From CAHJXG01 sp965277495 (GTDB lineage: Bacteria; Pseudomonadota; Alphaproteobacteria; Acetobacterales; Acetobacteraceae): a stretch of DNA of 64,000 bases. The stretch is taken from the NCBI GenBank assembly GCA_965277495.1, contig OZ255824.1, positions 310,001-374,000 on the forward strand. The letters run 5' to 3'. Positions 27,178 to 36,900 of this stretch are shown here, one piece after another (the stretch's first letter is position 1; each line of letters opens with the position of its first letter). Under the pieces are notes generated by a model, which did no database searches, was not told the origin of the DNA, and was given only the letters and a program-made list of their open reading frames with translations. A program made the translations under genes and the position numbers.

Positions 27178-27897
27178 ATGGCCCAACCATCCCGTTCCCC
27201 CACTGCCCTCCGCCGCCCGACCGGCCCGCCGCAGCCGCGGATCCCCAACCTGCTGATGCGGGTCTGGGATGCGCCCACCCGGCTGTTCCATTGGGCGATC
27301 GTCGCGTTGATGGCCTTCAGCTACATCGCCGTGCAGCGCGGCTGGATGCAGCTCCACTTCCTGTCGGGCTACACCGTGCTGACCCTATTGCTGTTCCGCA
27401 TCGCATGGGGGTTCGTCGGCAGCGAGACTTCGCAATTCCGCCAGTTTCTGCGCAGCCCCATGCACGGCCTGCGCCACCTGGCCGCATTCGGCACGCGCGT
27501 GCCCGACACCGAGATCGGCCATAACGCCGCCGGGGGCTGGATGGTGCTGGCGATGCTGGCGGCATTGCTGGTGCAGGTTGGCAGCGGACTGTTCAGCAAC
27601 GACGACATCGACGCGAAGGGGCCGCTGGCGCACCGGGTCAGCAAGGCGGCCAGCGACTGGCTGTCCGGCCTGCACGCCACCTCATTCTACATCCTGCTGG
27701 GCCTGGTCGTGCTGCATATCCTGGCGGTCATCGCCTATGCCGTGGTCCAGCGGCACGACCTGGTGCGCGCGATGGTGACGGGCAAGAAGCGCCTGCCCGC
27801 GAACCTGCGCCAGCCCCGCTTTGCCAGCCCGTTGCTGGCGGCCGGCATCCTGGCGGTGGCTGCGGGCGCGGTCTGGGCACTGCTGCGGTTCGCTTGA
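27178..27897 (+). CDS. cytochrome b561 family membrane protein
   Basis: A 239-aa di-haem cytochrome b561 of the bacterial type (Ni/Fe-hydrogenase b-subunit-like). His residues likely to bind haem are in RLFHWAI, LHFLSGY, GLHATSF and VVLHILAV. Five hydrophobic helices are visible, the last at the C-terminus. It moves electrons from quinol to a periplasmic acceptor. The convergent neighbour encodes cytochrome c', a common companion of this family, which suggests that as the partner. Confidence 0.9.
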   Translation: MAQPSRSPTALRRPTGPPQPRIPNLLMRVWDAPTRLFHWAIVALMAFSYIAVQRGWMQLHFLSGYTVLTLLLFRIAWGFVGSETSQFRQFLRSPMHGLRHLAAFGTRVPDTEIGHNAAGGWMVLAMLAALLVQVGSGLFSNDDIDAKGPLAHRVSKAASDWLSGLHATSFYILLGLVVLHILAVIAYAVVQRHDLVRAMVTGKKRLPANLRQPRFASPLLAAGILAVAAGAVWALLRFA

Positions 27898-27907
27898 CGG
27901 CGCCGGG

Positions 27908-28399
27908 CTAGTTCGTCCGCACCCGGTAGGCGCGATGGCATGCGCCACAGGCCTGCGTCGTCGCGGTGTACTGCGCCGCGAACCCGCCCTTGTCGTTCGC
28001 GGCCGCCAAGGGCGCGAGCTTGTCGGCCTCGGTCCAGAACTTCTCCGCGGCCTTCTGGAAGCCCGCGCGGTCCGACCAGATTTCCGGACGCGCCTTGGTG
28101 TCGTGGCCGGTCTGCGTGCCGTCCGGGAACAGGGTTGGGATCGCATGGCCCCAGGATGTCATGCCCTTGGCGCCATCCTCCAAGCCCTTCACGTCGCCCC
28201 CGCTTTCGATCACGGTCTTCATGGCGCCCGCGACGCCGGCTTGCAGGTCATACCCTGCCTGCCGCGCCGCGATGATCGTGTCGGCCGGCATCGGCACGGA
28301 TGGTCCGGCAGGCGTCGTCTGCGCGTAGGCCATCCCGCCCAAGCCTATCGCCACCAGCAGGCCAACCGGCACGGCACCCTGAAACAAAGTCTTTCGCAT
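27908..28399 (-). CDS. cytochrome c' (periplasmic c-type cytochrome)
   Basis: 163 aa: a signal peptide (cleaved after AYAQ) followed by a four-helix cytochrome c' fold. The haem site is CGACH at 151-155 followed by RAYR, the usual C-terminal position. Aromatic/Met features such as GMTSWGHAIP fit the family. These proteins bind NO and may take electrons from cytochrome b561, encoded convergently 10 nt away. The ATG at 28399 is chosen because the signal peptide begins there. Confidence 0.92.
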   Translation of the reverse strand: MRKTLFQGAVPVGLLVAIGLGGMAYAQTTPAGPSVPMPADTIIAARQAGYDLQAGVAGAMKTVIESGGDVKGLEDGAKGMTSWGHAIPTLFPDGTQTGHDTKARPEIWSDRAGFQKAAEKFWTEADKLAPLAAANDKGGFAAQYTATTQACGACHRAYRVRTN

Positions 28400-28499
28400 C
28401 CAACATCCCCAGTTGCCGTTAAGGTCGCCAGCGTTGCATTGCCCGGCCCGCTCCGCCACCCACCTTGCCCGAACTGCCACCAAGATTCCAGGAACAATG

Positions 28500-29087
28500 A
28501 TGCCGTCAAGTCCAGTCCGCTCCGTCGCCGTGTTCTGCGGATCCCGCTTCGGACATGACCCGGCGTATGCGCAGGCCTGCGCGGCGCTCGGCAAGGGCCT
28601 TGGCGCGGCAGGATACCGCCTGGTTTATGGCGGCGGCGGCGTCGGGCTCATGGGCGTCGTTGCCGATGCCGCCCTGGCAGCCGGCGGCGAGGTCCTGGGC
28701 ATCATCCCCGAATTCCTGCAGCGCCGCGAGGTCGCCCATGCCGGGGTCGGCACCATGGTCGTGACCGACAACATGCATGACCGCAAGCACCGCATGTTCG
28801 ACGCCGCCGATGCGTTCGTCACCATGCCGGGGGGGCTGGGCACGTTCGACGAAACCATCGAGATCACCACCTGGCGGCAACTGGGGCTGCACGACAAGCC
28901 GATCCTGATCTGCGACATCGCCGGCTGGGCACAGCCTTATCTTGCGGCCATCGAGGCGGCGGTCGGCCAAGGCTTTGCCGCCGACGAATGCTTGCAGCTC
29001 TACGAGGTGCTGCCGAGCGTGGACGCCATCTTGGCCCGCCTCGCCGCCCTCGTCACGCCGGGCGGGGGCCAGCCGGAACGCGTGTAG
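28500..29087 (+). CDS. LOG-family TIGR00730 Rossmann-fold protein
   Basis: A 195-aa protein of the LOG (LONELY GUY) family; members hydrolyse cytokinin or purine nucleoside 5'-monophosphates at the N-glycosidic bond. The hallmark PGGLGTFDE and the preceding HDRKH are intact, and the nucleotide-binding VYGGGGVGLMG is near residues 40-50. Tandem ATG codons at 28497 and 28500 follow AGGA; the second has better spacing. It is divergent from cytochrome c'. Confidence 0.92.
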   Translation: MPSSPVRSVAVFCGSRFGHDPAYAQACAALGKGLGAAGYRLVYGGGGVGLMGVVADAALAAGGEVLGIIPEFLQRREVAHAGVGTMVVTDNMHDRKHRMFDAADAFVTMPGGLGTFDETIEITTWRQLGLHDKPILICDIAGWAQPYLAAIEAAVGQGFAADECLQLYEVLPSVDAILARLAALVTPGGGQPERV

Positions 29088-29118
29088 ACCGTTGATTCCC
29101 CGGGCCTTGATCGGGAGC

Positions 29119-29147
29119 TTGATCCCTGTGGCGTGCGGGTCTATACG
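29119..29147 (+). promoter_or_regulatory. sigma-70-type promoter of tRNA-Pro
   Basis: TTGATC (29119-29124), a 17-bp spacer, then TATACG (29142-29147). The predicted start is near 29154, about 5 nt before the mature tRNA. Confidence 0.65.
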
Positions 29148-29158
29148 CGCCGCTCGGT

Positions 29159-29235
29159 CGGGGCGTAGTACAGCCTGGTAGTACGCTTGCTTCGGGAGCA
29201 AGAGGCCGGAGGTTCGAATCCTCTCGCCCCGACCA
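29159..29235 (+). tRNA. tRNA-Pro (anticodon CGG)
   Basis: A 77-nt cloverleaf. The acceptor stem pairs CGGGGCG with CGCCCCG, the anticodon arm CTTGC/GCAAG encloses TTCGGGA (CGG decodes CCG), the T loop is GTTCGAATC, and the 3' CCA is encoded at 29233-29235. Confidence 0.97.
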
Positions 29236-29324
29236 GTTTCCCGCCACGATGCATGACGATCACAAGACGGCCAAAGACGCCGCGCAATCCTTGGATGTCG
29301 GCGTTCGCGGGGTATATTCATCAC

Positions 29325-30539
29325 ATGTTGGATACAACCGCGTCCTCGACGCCTCCCGTCAAGGTTCCCTTGCTCAATCCGGACGTGACCGGCGTGACGG
29401 AACCGCCGATCCCGGCCGCGCATGGATGGGCGGCGCGTTACGATGGATCGCGCGGTCCGATGCTCGATCTGTGCCAGGCCGTGCCGGGCTACCCGCCGCA
29501 TCCCGAAATCCTCGAGCACCTCGCCGTTGCCGCCCGTGATCCGGCGTCGGCCAAGTACGGCCTGATCAATGGCGACCTCGCGCTGCGTGAGGCTTATGCC
29601 GCCCAGGTCTCGGCGACCTATGGCGGGACGGTCCGGTCCGGCCAGGTGGCGGTCACCGCCGGGTGCAACCAGGCGTTTTTCCTGACGCTCATGACCATCG
29701 CCCGGGCTGGCGACACCGTGCTGCTGCCGACCCCGTGGTTTTGGAACCATCAACAAACCTGCGCGATGCTGGGGATCGAGGCGCGGGCGCTGCCGTGCCA
29801 TGCCGATAATGGTTTCACGCCGGACCCCGGCGAGGCGGAGGCTTTGCTGGACCCCGGCGTCCGCGCCATCGTGCTAATCACGCCGAACAACCCGACCGGC
29901 GCCGTCTATTCACCGGCCGTGATCGCCGAGTTCGCTGCGCTCTGCCGCCGCCGCGGCATCTGGCTGATCCTGGACGAAACCTATCGCGACTTCCTGCCTG
30001 AAGGGCAGGACCGCGCGCATGGGCTGTTCACGGATCCGTCGTGGACGGAGAGCGTCATCCAGCTTTACAGCTTTTCCAAGGCCTACTGCGTGCCGGGCCA
30101 TCGCCTCGGCGCAGCCATCGCGAGCGCAGAAGTGGTGCGGCAGTTCATGAAGGTGCTGGATTGCCTGCATATCTGCCCGCAACGCCCCGGCCAGGCGGCG
30201 CTCCGCTGGGCCATCGGCGCGTTGCCGGAGTGGCGCGAGGCCAATCGCCGCCGGATCAATACCCGCGCCGCAACGCTGCGGCAGGCGTTCGAACGTTTGC
30301 CGGAATGGCGCCTGGAGTCGCTCGGCGCCTATTTCGCCTATGTCCGGCATCCCCTGCCTGGCACGCCGTCGATGCAGGTGGCAGAGGCGCTCGCGGTTGA
30401 TTGCGGCGCAGTGTGCTTACCGGGCAGCGCGTTCGGCCCTGGCCAGGATGGGCACCTGCGGATTGCCTTCGCCAATACGGCCACGGCGGACATCCCGCAG
30501 ATCGCCGAACGGCTTGCTGGATTACGGATATCCCTTTGA
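29325..30539 (+). CDS. PLP-dependent class I/II aminotransferase
   Basis: A 404-aa fold-type I aminotransferase. PLP-binding signatures are ITPNNPTGAVY, LDETYRDF and the Schiff-base Lys252 in YSFSKAYCVPGHRLG. Substrate specificity is not readable; general annotation pipelines would call it an aspartate/tyrosine/aromatic-type aminotransferase. The open frame begins inside tRNA-Pro, so the start is placed at the ATG at 29325. It is a single gene between two tRNA genes on opposite strands. Confidence 0.92.
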   Translation: MLDTTASSTPPVKVPLLNPDVTGVTEPPIPAAHGWAARYDGSRGPMLDLCQAVPGYPPHPEILEHLAVAARDPASAKYGLINGDLALREAYAAQVSATYGGTVRSGQVAVTAGCNQAFFLTLMTIARAGDTVLLPTPWFWNHQQTCAMLGIEARALPCHADNGFTPDPGEAEALLDPGVRAIVLITPNNPTGAVYSPAVIAEFAALCRRRGIWLILDETYRDFLPEGQDRAHGLFTDPSWTESVIQLYSFSKAYCVPGHRLGAAIASAEVVRQFMKVLDCLHICPQRPGQAALRWAIGALPEWREANRRRINTRAATLRQAFERLPEWRLESLGAYFAYVRHPLPGTPSMQVAEALAVDCGAVCLPGSAFGPGQDGHLRIAFANTATADIPQIAERLAGLRISL

Positions 30540-30550
30540 TTTGTTGGAGA

Positions 30551-30625
30551 TGGTGGGCGGTACAGGGATCGAACCTGTGACCCTCGCGATGTCAACACGA
30601 TGCTCTACCGCTGAGCTAACCGCCC
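30551..30625 (-). tRNA. tRNA-Val (anticodon GAC)
   Basis: 75 nt. The acceptor stem pairs GGGCGGT with ACCGCCC, the anticodon arm TCGTG/CGCGA encloses TTGACAT (GAC decodes GTC), the T loop is GTTCGATCC, and CCA is encoded (TGG at 30551-30553 on +). Confidence 0.97.
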
Positions 30626-30636
30626 GTGCCGGCGGC

Positions 30637-30666
30637 GTTTTAGAACGGACCGGTCCAGTCATGCAA
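30637..30666 (-). promoter_or_regulatory. possible promoter of tRNA-Val
   Basis: On the minus strand, TTGCAT (30661-30666), an 18-bp spacer and TAAAAC (30637-30642), ending 12 bp before the tRNA. Confidence 0.45.
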
Positions 30667-30742
30667 GGCGTCTGGCGGCCATCGCTGCAGATCGCCGCTT
30701 TGGGTGGATGACAGAAGCAGCCATGACGGGTTGTATGCGGAA

Positions 30743-31627
30743 ATGAACCTGTCGATCGCGGCGTCGCCCCAATCGGCGATACCCCCTTTTGTGATCCTTC
30801 GCCCGTCGCGGCAAACCGCGCCGCTGGTGTTCGCATCGCCGCATTCGGGACGAAACTACTCGCGGGAATTCCAACAGGCGGCAAGGCTGGACCCGGCCGG
30901 ACTGCGCCGCAGCGAGGACAGCTTCGTCGACGACCTGTTCGGCCTGGCGCCGCTGCATGGCGCGCCGTTGATCGCCGCCACGTTCCCGCGCGCCTATTGC
31001 GACCCGAACCGGGAGGCGTGGGAGCTGGACCCGGCCATGTTCGATGACGCCCTGCCGGCATGGGTCAACACCACCAGTGCCCGCGTCGGCGCCGGGCTTG
31101 GCACGATCGCCCGCGTGGTGGCTTCGGGCGAGGCGATCTACCGCGGCAAGCTGCGGTTCAGCGACGCGGCCGAGCGGATACATGCCTGTTGGGAGCCGTA
31201 TCACCTTGCGCTTTCGGGCCTGATCGACGCGACGCGGCAGCAATTCGGCGCTTGCCTGCTGATCGACTGCCACTCCATGCCGGGCCACGGTTCCAAAGGG
31301 CGCGTTGCCGGCGATGGCCCGGACTTTGTGCTGGGCGACGCGCATGGCACCACCTGCTCGTCCCGCGTGACCCGGCGGGTCGAGGCGGTGCTGACTGGCT
31401 TCGGCTATCAGGTCCGCCGCAACGACCCCTATGCCGGCGGATACGTGACGCGCCATTACGGACGCCCGCGGGACGGCGTCCACGCCCTGCAGATCGAGAT
31501 CGCCCGCGGACGTTACATGGATGAGGCGCGGTTCGAGCGGGCCGGCGCATTCCCCGCCATCCGGCAGCATCTGGGCGAGCTTGCGTCCGACCTGGCGGCG
31601 TCGGCGGCGGAGTTGCTGGCGCCCTGA
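30743..31627 (+). CDS. N-formylglutamate amidohydrolase family protein
   Basis: About 294 aa of the FGase family (PF05013 type), zinc-dependent hydrolases that release formate from N-formylglutamate at the end of histidine degradation. Visible are FASPHSGRNY near the N-terminus, a conserved DCHSMP metal-site motif, and the HALQIEIARGRYMDE tail. No hut gene is next to it, so a broader amidohydrolase role is possible. ATG 30743 is preferred; GTG 30704 gives 13 more residues. Confidence 0.87.
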   Translation: MNLSIAASPQSAIPPFVILRPSRQTAPLVFASPHSGRNYSREFQQAARLDPAGLRRSEDSFVDDLFGLAPLHGAPLIAATFPRAYCDPNREAWELDPAMFDDALPAWVNTTSARVGAGLGTIARVVASGEAIYRGKLRFSDAAERIHACWEPYHLALSGLIDATRQQFGACLLIDCHSMPGHGSKGRVAGDGPDFVLGDAHGTTCSSRVTRRVEAVLTGFGYQVRRNDPYAGGYVTRHYGRPRDGVHALQIEIARGRYMDEARFERAGAFPAIRQHLGELASDLAASAAELLAP

Positions 31628-31670
31628 TCCGTTCACGGTTCCTTCACCGGAATGGCGCATCCTGTGTGTC

Positions 31671-32444
31671 ATGCGCACGTTGGTCCTCGCCGCCCTGCTC
31701 GCCTTACCGTCCATCGCCCGGGCGGACCTGCCTGCGTCGCCCTCCGCGCAATGCCGGACCGCAATCGCGGCGGCCGAGCGTTCGCTGGGCGTGCCGGATC
31801 GCCTGATGGCGTCCATCGGCGTGATCGAGAGCGGACGGCGCGACGAGAATGGGGCGATGTCGGCCTGGCCCTGGACCATCAATGCCGAGGGAGTCGGCGC
31901 ATATTTCGCCACCAAGGCCGAAGCCATCGCTGCGGTCACGGCGCTGCGGGCCCGAGGCGTGCGGTCCATCGACGTGGGCTGCATGCAGGTCAACCTGATG
32001 TATCACGGCGACGCGTTCGCATCGTTGGAGGAAGCCTTCGATCCCGGCGCCAACGCCCGCTACGCCGGGCGCTTCCTCAATCAATTGCTCGCGCAGACCG
32101 GGTCATGGCCGGCCGCGACCGCGGGATACCACTCGCTGACGCCGGACATCGGCGCGGATTATGCGCGCAAGGTCCTGGCGATCTGGGCCAAGCCAGCGCC
32201 GCGCCAGCCGCTGCCCGCCGAAGCCCGGACGCAACAGGCCGGGCTGCAGCCCTCGGTACCGTCGGCGATCCCACCCGCAAGCGCCACATTGTCGCCCGGC
32301 GGCAACGCCCGGATCATCCCGCTTGCGGTGGCTGCCGCGGGTTCGGCTGGCGGCCAAGTGGGCCGAGGGCTTGCCGCCTACCGCGCCATGCCCACTCGGC
32401 TTGCCGCCCGTATCATGCCGGGCCGGCCGAACCCGACCTCATGA
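31671..32444 (+). CDS. exported lytic transglycosylase (SLT-like)
   Basis: A 257-aa protein: signal peptide 1-18 (ARADL), then a lysozyme-like SLT domain. The catalytic Glu is in IGVIESG near residue 53; AWPWTINAEGVG, SIDVGCMQVNLMYH and NARYAGRFLNQL are typical of the VirB1/SLT-like subgroup. The C-terminal 80 residues are low-complexity Ala/Pro/Gly. It opens peptidoglycan, often to let envelope machines pass; none is encoded nearby. It follows the amidohydrolase by 43 nt. Confidence 0.88.
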   Translation: MRTLVLAALLALPSIARADLPASPSAQCRTAIAAAERSLGVPDRLMASIGVIESGRRDENGAMSAWPWTINAEGVGAYFATKAEAIAAVTALRARGVRSIDVGCMQVNLMYHGDAFASLEEAFDPGANARYAGRFLNQLLAQTGSWPAATAGYHSLTPDIGADYARKVLAIWAKPAPRQPLPAEARTQQAGLQPSVPSAIPPASATLSPGGNARIIPLAVAAAGSAGGQVGRGLAAYRAMPTRLAARIMPGRPNPTS

Positions 32445-32612
32445 AAGCGTGTGACGACTGGGGTTTCCTGGCCGGCGCCGCAGGACGCCGCGGACCAAAT
32501 TTGCGACATTTGCCTGAATCACGGCGCGCTGGGGAAAAAGCAAAGCTGAAAGGCTGGCCTAAACCGGATTTTGGTCGCCATGATGCAAGGAGGTGTGACA
32601 AAAGCGTGCACG

Positions 32613-33734
32613 ATGCATAAACGTTTTCAGGTAAGGCCTCCGCTGCTTCTCACCGCAGCGCTGCTGCTTGGGTTTTGGCCGGGCTTGCCGGCGCATGGCC
32701 AGGGTAGCGCCGGCATACCGGTCACGATCGTGACGCCGGTGCGCGAGGATGTCCCGATCCTTGCCCGCTCGATCGGCACCGTGCAGGCGTTCCAATCCGT
32801 CGTCATCCGCGCCCGCGTGGATGGGACGCTGGACAAGGTGCTGTTCACCGAAGGCCAGCAAGTAAAGCCCGGTGACGTGCTGGCACTGCTCGACCCCCGC
32901 CCCTACCAGGCCATGCTCGACCAAGCCGTTGCGAAACGCGCGGCGGACGAGGCGCTGCTGGAAAACGCACGCAGCGACCTGCTCCGCTACACCGATCTCG
33001 CGCAGAGCCAGGCCGCCTCGCGCCAGCGCCTCGAGCTGCAACGCGCCAACGTTGCCCAGGCCGAAGCAAACGTCCGCGGCGGTGACGCCTCCATCGCGGC
33101 GGCACAGCTAAACCTTAGCTTCACGCAGATCACCTCGCCGATCGAGGGGCGGGTCGGCCTGCGCCAACTCGATCCCGGCAATTACATACGCACCGCGGAC
33201 CCGGCGAGCACCGGCATCGTCGCCATCGCGCAAATCCATCCCATCGCGTTGATCTATACCCTGCCGCAGGACATGCTGCCGCAGGTCCAGCGCGCAATGC
33301 GCGGAGGCAAGCTGGCGGTGCTCGCCTACAGCTCGGATGACCGGACCAAACTGAGCGAGGGCGAGCTCCTGACCATCGACAGCGCCATTGACGCCTCCAC
33401 CGGCACCATCAAGCTCAAGGCGGTGTTCGCAAACACGGACGACAATCTTTGGCCGGGCCAGTTCATCAATGTCCGCACCAGGCTCGACATTCGGCACGAT
33501 GCCTTGACGCTGCCGTCGGCTGCCATCCAGCGCGGCCCGGCTGGACTGTATGTGTTCCGCATCGAGCCGGACAGCACGGCCGCGCTGCAGCCCGTCGATG
33601 TCGTCCAAGATGACGGCCAGACGGCGGTGGTGGCAAAGGGGCTGAAAGGCGGCGAGCATATCGTGCTGGCCGGGCAATCGAGGCTGTCCATTGGCGCCCA
33701 TGTCGCGGCAACCGAGGCGAAGCCGGCCAGCTAG
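32613..33734 (+). CDS. RND efflux periplasmic adaptor subunit
   Basis: A 373-aa membrane fusion protein linking an inner-membrane RND pump to an outer-membrane channel. It has a signal peptide (about 1-30), a barrel-sandwich half-motif QSVVIRARVDGTLDKVLFTEGQQV, a helical hairpin around residues 95-160, LSFTQITSPIEGRVG for the second half, then beta-barrel and proximal domains. It resembles MdtA. AAGGAGG at 32587-32593 is far from the ATG at 32613; the in-frame GTG at 32595 lies too close to it, so the start is uncertain by a few codons. It is followed by the pump gene after 25 nt. Confidence 0.93.
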   Translation: MHKRFQVRPPLLLTAALLLGFWPGLPAHGQGSAGIPVTIVTPVREDVPILARSIGTVQAFQSVVIRARVDGTLDKVLFTEGQQVKPGDVLALLDPRPYQAMLDQAVAKRAADEALLENARSDLLRYTDLAQSQAASRQRLELQRANVAQAEANVRGGDASIAAAQLNLSFTQITSPIEGRVGLRQLDPGNYIRTADPASTGIVAIAQIHPIALIYTLPQDMLPQVQRAMRGGKLAVLAYSSDDRTKLSEGELLTIDSAIDASTGTIKLKAVFANTDDNLWPGQFINVRTRLDIRHDALTLPSAAIQRGPAGLYVFRIEPDSTAALQPVDVVQDDGQTAVVAKGLKGGEHIVLAGQSRLSIGAHVAATEAKPAS

Positions 33735-33759
33735 GCCGGCGATCAAGGTCTATGACGCA

Positions 33760-36700
33760 ATGAGCATCTCAAGCCCGTTCATCCGCCGCCCGGTCGCGAC
33801 CTCATTGCTGATGGCCGCGATCGTGCTGGCCGGGATTGCCGCCTACCCGTTGCTGCCGGTGGCGCCCCTGCCCCGCGTCGAGTTCCCGACCATCCAAGTC
33901 TCCGCCAGCCTGCCCGGCGCCAGTCCGGAGACCATGGCTTCCACGGTGGCGCAGCCGCTCGAGCGGCAGTTCTCGCAAATTTCCGGCGTCGCACAGATGA
34001 CCTCCGTCAGCGTCGGCGGCGCGACCCAGGTCGTCGTGCAGTTCGACCTCGACCGCAATATCGACGGCGCCGCGCTGGACGTGCAGGCCGCCATCAACAA
34101 TGCCGGCGGCCAACTGCCCCGCAACCTGCCGAACCCGCCCGTGTTCCGCAAAGTTAACCCGGCCGACAGCCCGATCCTGATCCTGGCGGTGCAATCCGAG
34201 GTGCTGCCGCTGATCGAGGTCGACGACTACGCCGACAACATCCTCAGCCAGCAAATCTCCCAGATCGGCGGCGTGTCGCAGGTCTCGATTGGCGGCGAGC
34301 AGAAACGGGCCATCCGCGTGCAGGTGGACCCAGCCCGCCTGGCCGCCATGAATATGACGCTGGAGGACGTCCGGCAATTGCTGGTCACGGCGACGGTGGA
34401 CGCGCCAAAGGGCACGCTCGACGGCGCGCGCCAGGCGTTCTCCATCTACGCCAACGACCAGCTTACCAAGGCGTCCGAGCTGAACGAGGTCATCCTGTCT
34501 TGGCGCAACGGCGCGCCGGTCCGGGTGCGCGATATCGGTTCCGCGGTGGACGGACCGGAGAATGCCCGCCTGGCCGGGTGGCAGAACGGCAAGCGCGGCA
34601 TCCAGCTCCTTATTTTTAAGCAGCCCGGCGCCAACGTGATCGACACCGTCGAGCGCATCAAGGCGGCGCTGCCCAAGCTGCGCGCGGCGATCCCGCCCTC
34701 GGTGACGGTCGAGACCGTCGTGGACCGCACCGTGACCATCCGCGCCTCGGTGCACGAGGTGCAGTTCACCTTGCTGCTGTCGATCGCGCTGGTCGTGATG
34801 GTGATTTTCCTGTTCCTCCGCAATTTCTGGGCGACGATCATCCCCAGCATCACCGTGCCGCTCGCGCTGATCGGCACCTTCGCGGTGATGTATCTATTCG
34901 GCTACAGCCTGAACAATCTTACCCTAATGGCGCTGACCATCGCCGTCGGCTTCGTGGTCGACGACGCGATCGTCATGCTGGAGAACATCTATCGCCATAT
35001 CGAGGACGGCATGGCGCCGAAGGAGGCCGCGCTGAAGGGTGCCGGAGAGATCGGGTTCACCATCATCTCCATCAGCCTCTCGCTGATTGCCGTGTTCATT
35101 CCGTTGCTGCTGATGGGCGGGATCGTCGGACGGCTGTTCCGCGAGTTCGCCATGACCGTCGCCATCGCGGTCGCGGTGTCGGCGTTCGTGTCGCTCACGC
35201 TGACGCCGATGATGTGCTCGCGTTTCCTCAAGCACCATACAGGCCAGCATGGCGTGCTCTATCGCGTCATCGAGCGATTTTTTGTGGCGCTGCTGGGCGG
35301 CTACCGGCGGACGCTGGACGTCGCTTTGCGGTTTCAGTTCGTGACGCTGATGGTGTTCTTCGGCACCCTCGCCTGCACCGCGTATCTATATATTGCCATC
35401 CCCAAGGGGTTCTTTCCGACCCAGGACACCGGCGTGCTGGTCGGGCTTACCGAGGCCGGGCAGGACGTGTCGTTCGCCGAAATGTCGCGCCGGCAGATCG
35501 CGGCCGTCGCCGTCATTGCCGCCGACCCGGCAGTGGCCGCGGTGTCGTCCAGCATCGGCGCTGGATTGGGCGGGCAGACCGGCAATAACGGACGAATCTG
35601 GACCAGCCTGAAACCGTTCGAAGAGCGGGACGTGACCGCCCAGCAGATCATCGCTCGGTTGCGTCCGCAACTCGCAGGCATCGAGGGCATGAACGTCTAT
35701 TTCCAGGCGGCGCAGGACATCAACATCGGCGGGCGCCTGGCCAAGACCCAATACCAATACACGATCCAGGACGCCGACCTGGCCGAACTATACGACTGGG
35801 CGCCGAAGATCCTGGCGAAGCTGGGCGGCTTGACCATGCTGCGGGACCTGGCGACCGATCAGCAGGTGGCTGGCACGACCGCGACCCTGACCATCGACCG
35901 CGACCGCGCCGCACGGTTCGGCGTGCAGCCGCAACTGATCGACGACACGCTTTATGACGCTTTCGGCCAGCGGCAGGTGGCGCAGTACTCGACCCAGTTG
36001 AATTCGTACAAGCTCATCGTCGAGGTTCCGCCCGGCATCCAGGGGGACGTGGCCACGCTCGACAAGCTGTATGTCAGGGCTCGGGATGGCGCTGCGGTGC
36101 CGCTCTCGACCTTTGTGACCATCGACACGAAGCGGGTGGCCCCGCTCGCGATCTCGCACCAGAGCCAGTTTCCGGCGGTGACGATTTCCTTCAACTTGGC
36201 GCCCGGCGCCGCGTTGGGGCAGGCCGTGGACGCGATCAACGCCGCGATGGCCCAGATCGGCACGCCGGCGACCCTGCGCGGCACGTTCCAGGGCACCGCC
36301 CAGGCGTTCCAGGCGTCGCTCAGCACGCAGCCCTACCTCATCGCCGCCGCATTGATCGCGGTCTACATCATCCTCGGCATCCTTTATGAAAGCTTCATCC
36401 TGCCGATCACCATCCTGTCGACCCTGCCGTCGGCTGGCGTCGGCGCGCTGCTGATGCTGATGGTCGCGGGCTATGACCTTTCGGTCATTGCGCTGATTGG
36501 CGTGATCCTGCTGATCGGCATCGTGAAGAAGAACGGGATTATGATGGTGGACTTCGCCATCAGTGCGGAGCGCCGGCGCGGCGTCGCCCCGCTCGACGCC
36601 ATACGCGAAGCCTGCCTGATGCGCTTCCGTCCCATCCTGATGACGACGATGGCGGCCATGCTGGGCGGGTTGCCGTTGATGCTCGGCAGCGGCGCCGGGT

Positions 36701-36882
36701 CGGAACTGCGCCGTCCGCTCGGCTTTGCCATGGTGGGCGGCTTGATCCTCAGCCAGCTTTTGACGTTGTATACCACTCCGGTGGTCTATCTTTATCTGGA
36801 TCGCCTGCAACGCTGGCTCTCACCGGCGCGGCGCACCACCATGCCAGCTTTGGCCAACAAAGTCGGCTCGACGGCGGATTGA
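33760..36882 (+). CDS. RND efflux permease (MdtB/MdtC-like)
   Basis: A 1040-aa inner-membrane proton-driven exporter, full length, with 12 helices and two large periplasmic loops. Landmarks are FIRRPVATSLLMAAIVLAG at the N-terminus, the TM4 segment LTIAVGFVVDDAIVMLENIYRH with its relay Asp pair, and the C-terminal GIVKKNGIMMVDFAI and RFRPILMTT. It forms an operon with the adaptor. No outer-membrane TolC-type gene is adjacent. Likely substrates are hydrophobic compounds, but this cannot be fixed from sequence. Confidence 0.96.
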   Translation: MSISSPFIRRPVATSLLMAAIVLAGIAAYPLLPVAPLPRVEFPTIQVSASLPGASPETMASTVAQPLERQFSQISGVAQMTSVSVGGATQVVVQFDLDRNIDGAALDVQAAINNAGGQLPRNLPNPPVFRKVNPADSPILILAVQSEVLPLIEVDDYADNILSQQISQIGGVSQVSIGGEQKRAIRVQVDPARLAAMNMTLEDVRQLLVTATVDAPKGTLDGARQAFSIYANDQLTKASELNEVILSWRNGAPVRVRDIGSAVDGPENARLAGWQNGKRGIQLLIFKQPGANVIDTVERIKAALPKLRAAIPPSVTVETVVDRTVTIRASVHEVQFTLLLSIALVVMVIFLFLRNFWATIIPSITVPLALIGTFAVMYLFGYSLNNLTLMALTIAVGFVVDDAIVMLENIYRHIEDGMAPKEAALKGAGEIGFTIISISLSLIAVFIPLLLMGGIVGRLFREFAMTVAIAVAVSAFVSLTLTPMMCSRFLKHHTGQHGVLYRVIERFFVALLGGYRRTLDVALRFQFVTLMVFFGTLACTAYLYIAIPKGFFPTQDTGVLVGLTEAGQDVSFAEMSRRQIAAVAVIAADPAVAAVSSSIGAGLGGQTGNNGRIWTSLKPFEERDVTAQQIIARLRPQLAGIEGMNVYFQAAQDINIGGRLAKTQYQYTIQDADLAELYDWAPKILAKLGGLTMLRDLATDQQVAGTTATLTIDRDRAARFGVQPQLIDDTLYDAFGQRQVAQYSTQLNSYKLIVEVPPGIQGDVATLDKLYVRARDGAAVPLSTFVTIDTKRVAPLAISHQSQFPAVTISFNLAPGAALGQAVDAINAAMAQIGTPATLRGTFQGTAQAFQASLSTQPYLIAAALIAVYIILGILYESFILPITILSTLPSAGVGALLMLMVAGYDLSVIALIGVILLIGIVKKNGIMMVDFAISAERRRGVAPLDAIREACLMRFRPILMTTMAAMLGGLPLMLGSGAGSELRRPLGFAMVGGLILSQLLTLYTTPVVYLYLDRLQRWLSPARRTTMPALANKVGSTAD

Positions 36883-36900
36883 GGACGAAGCGGCTGACTT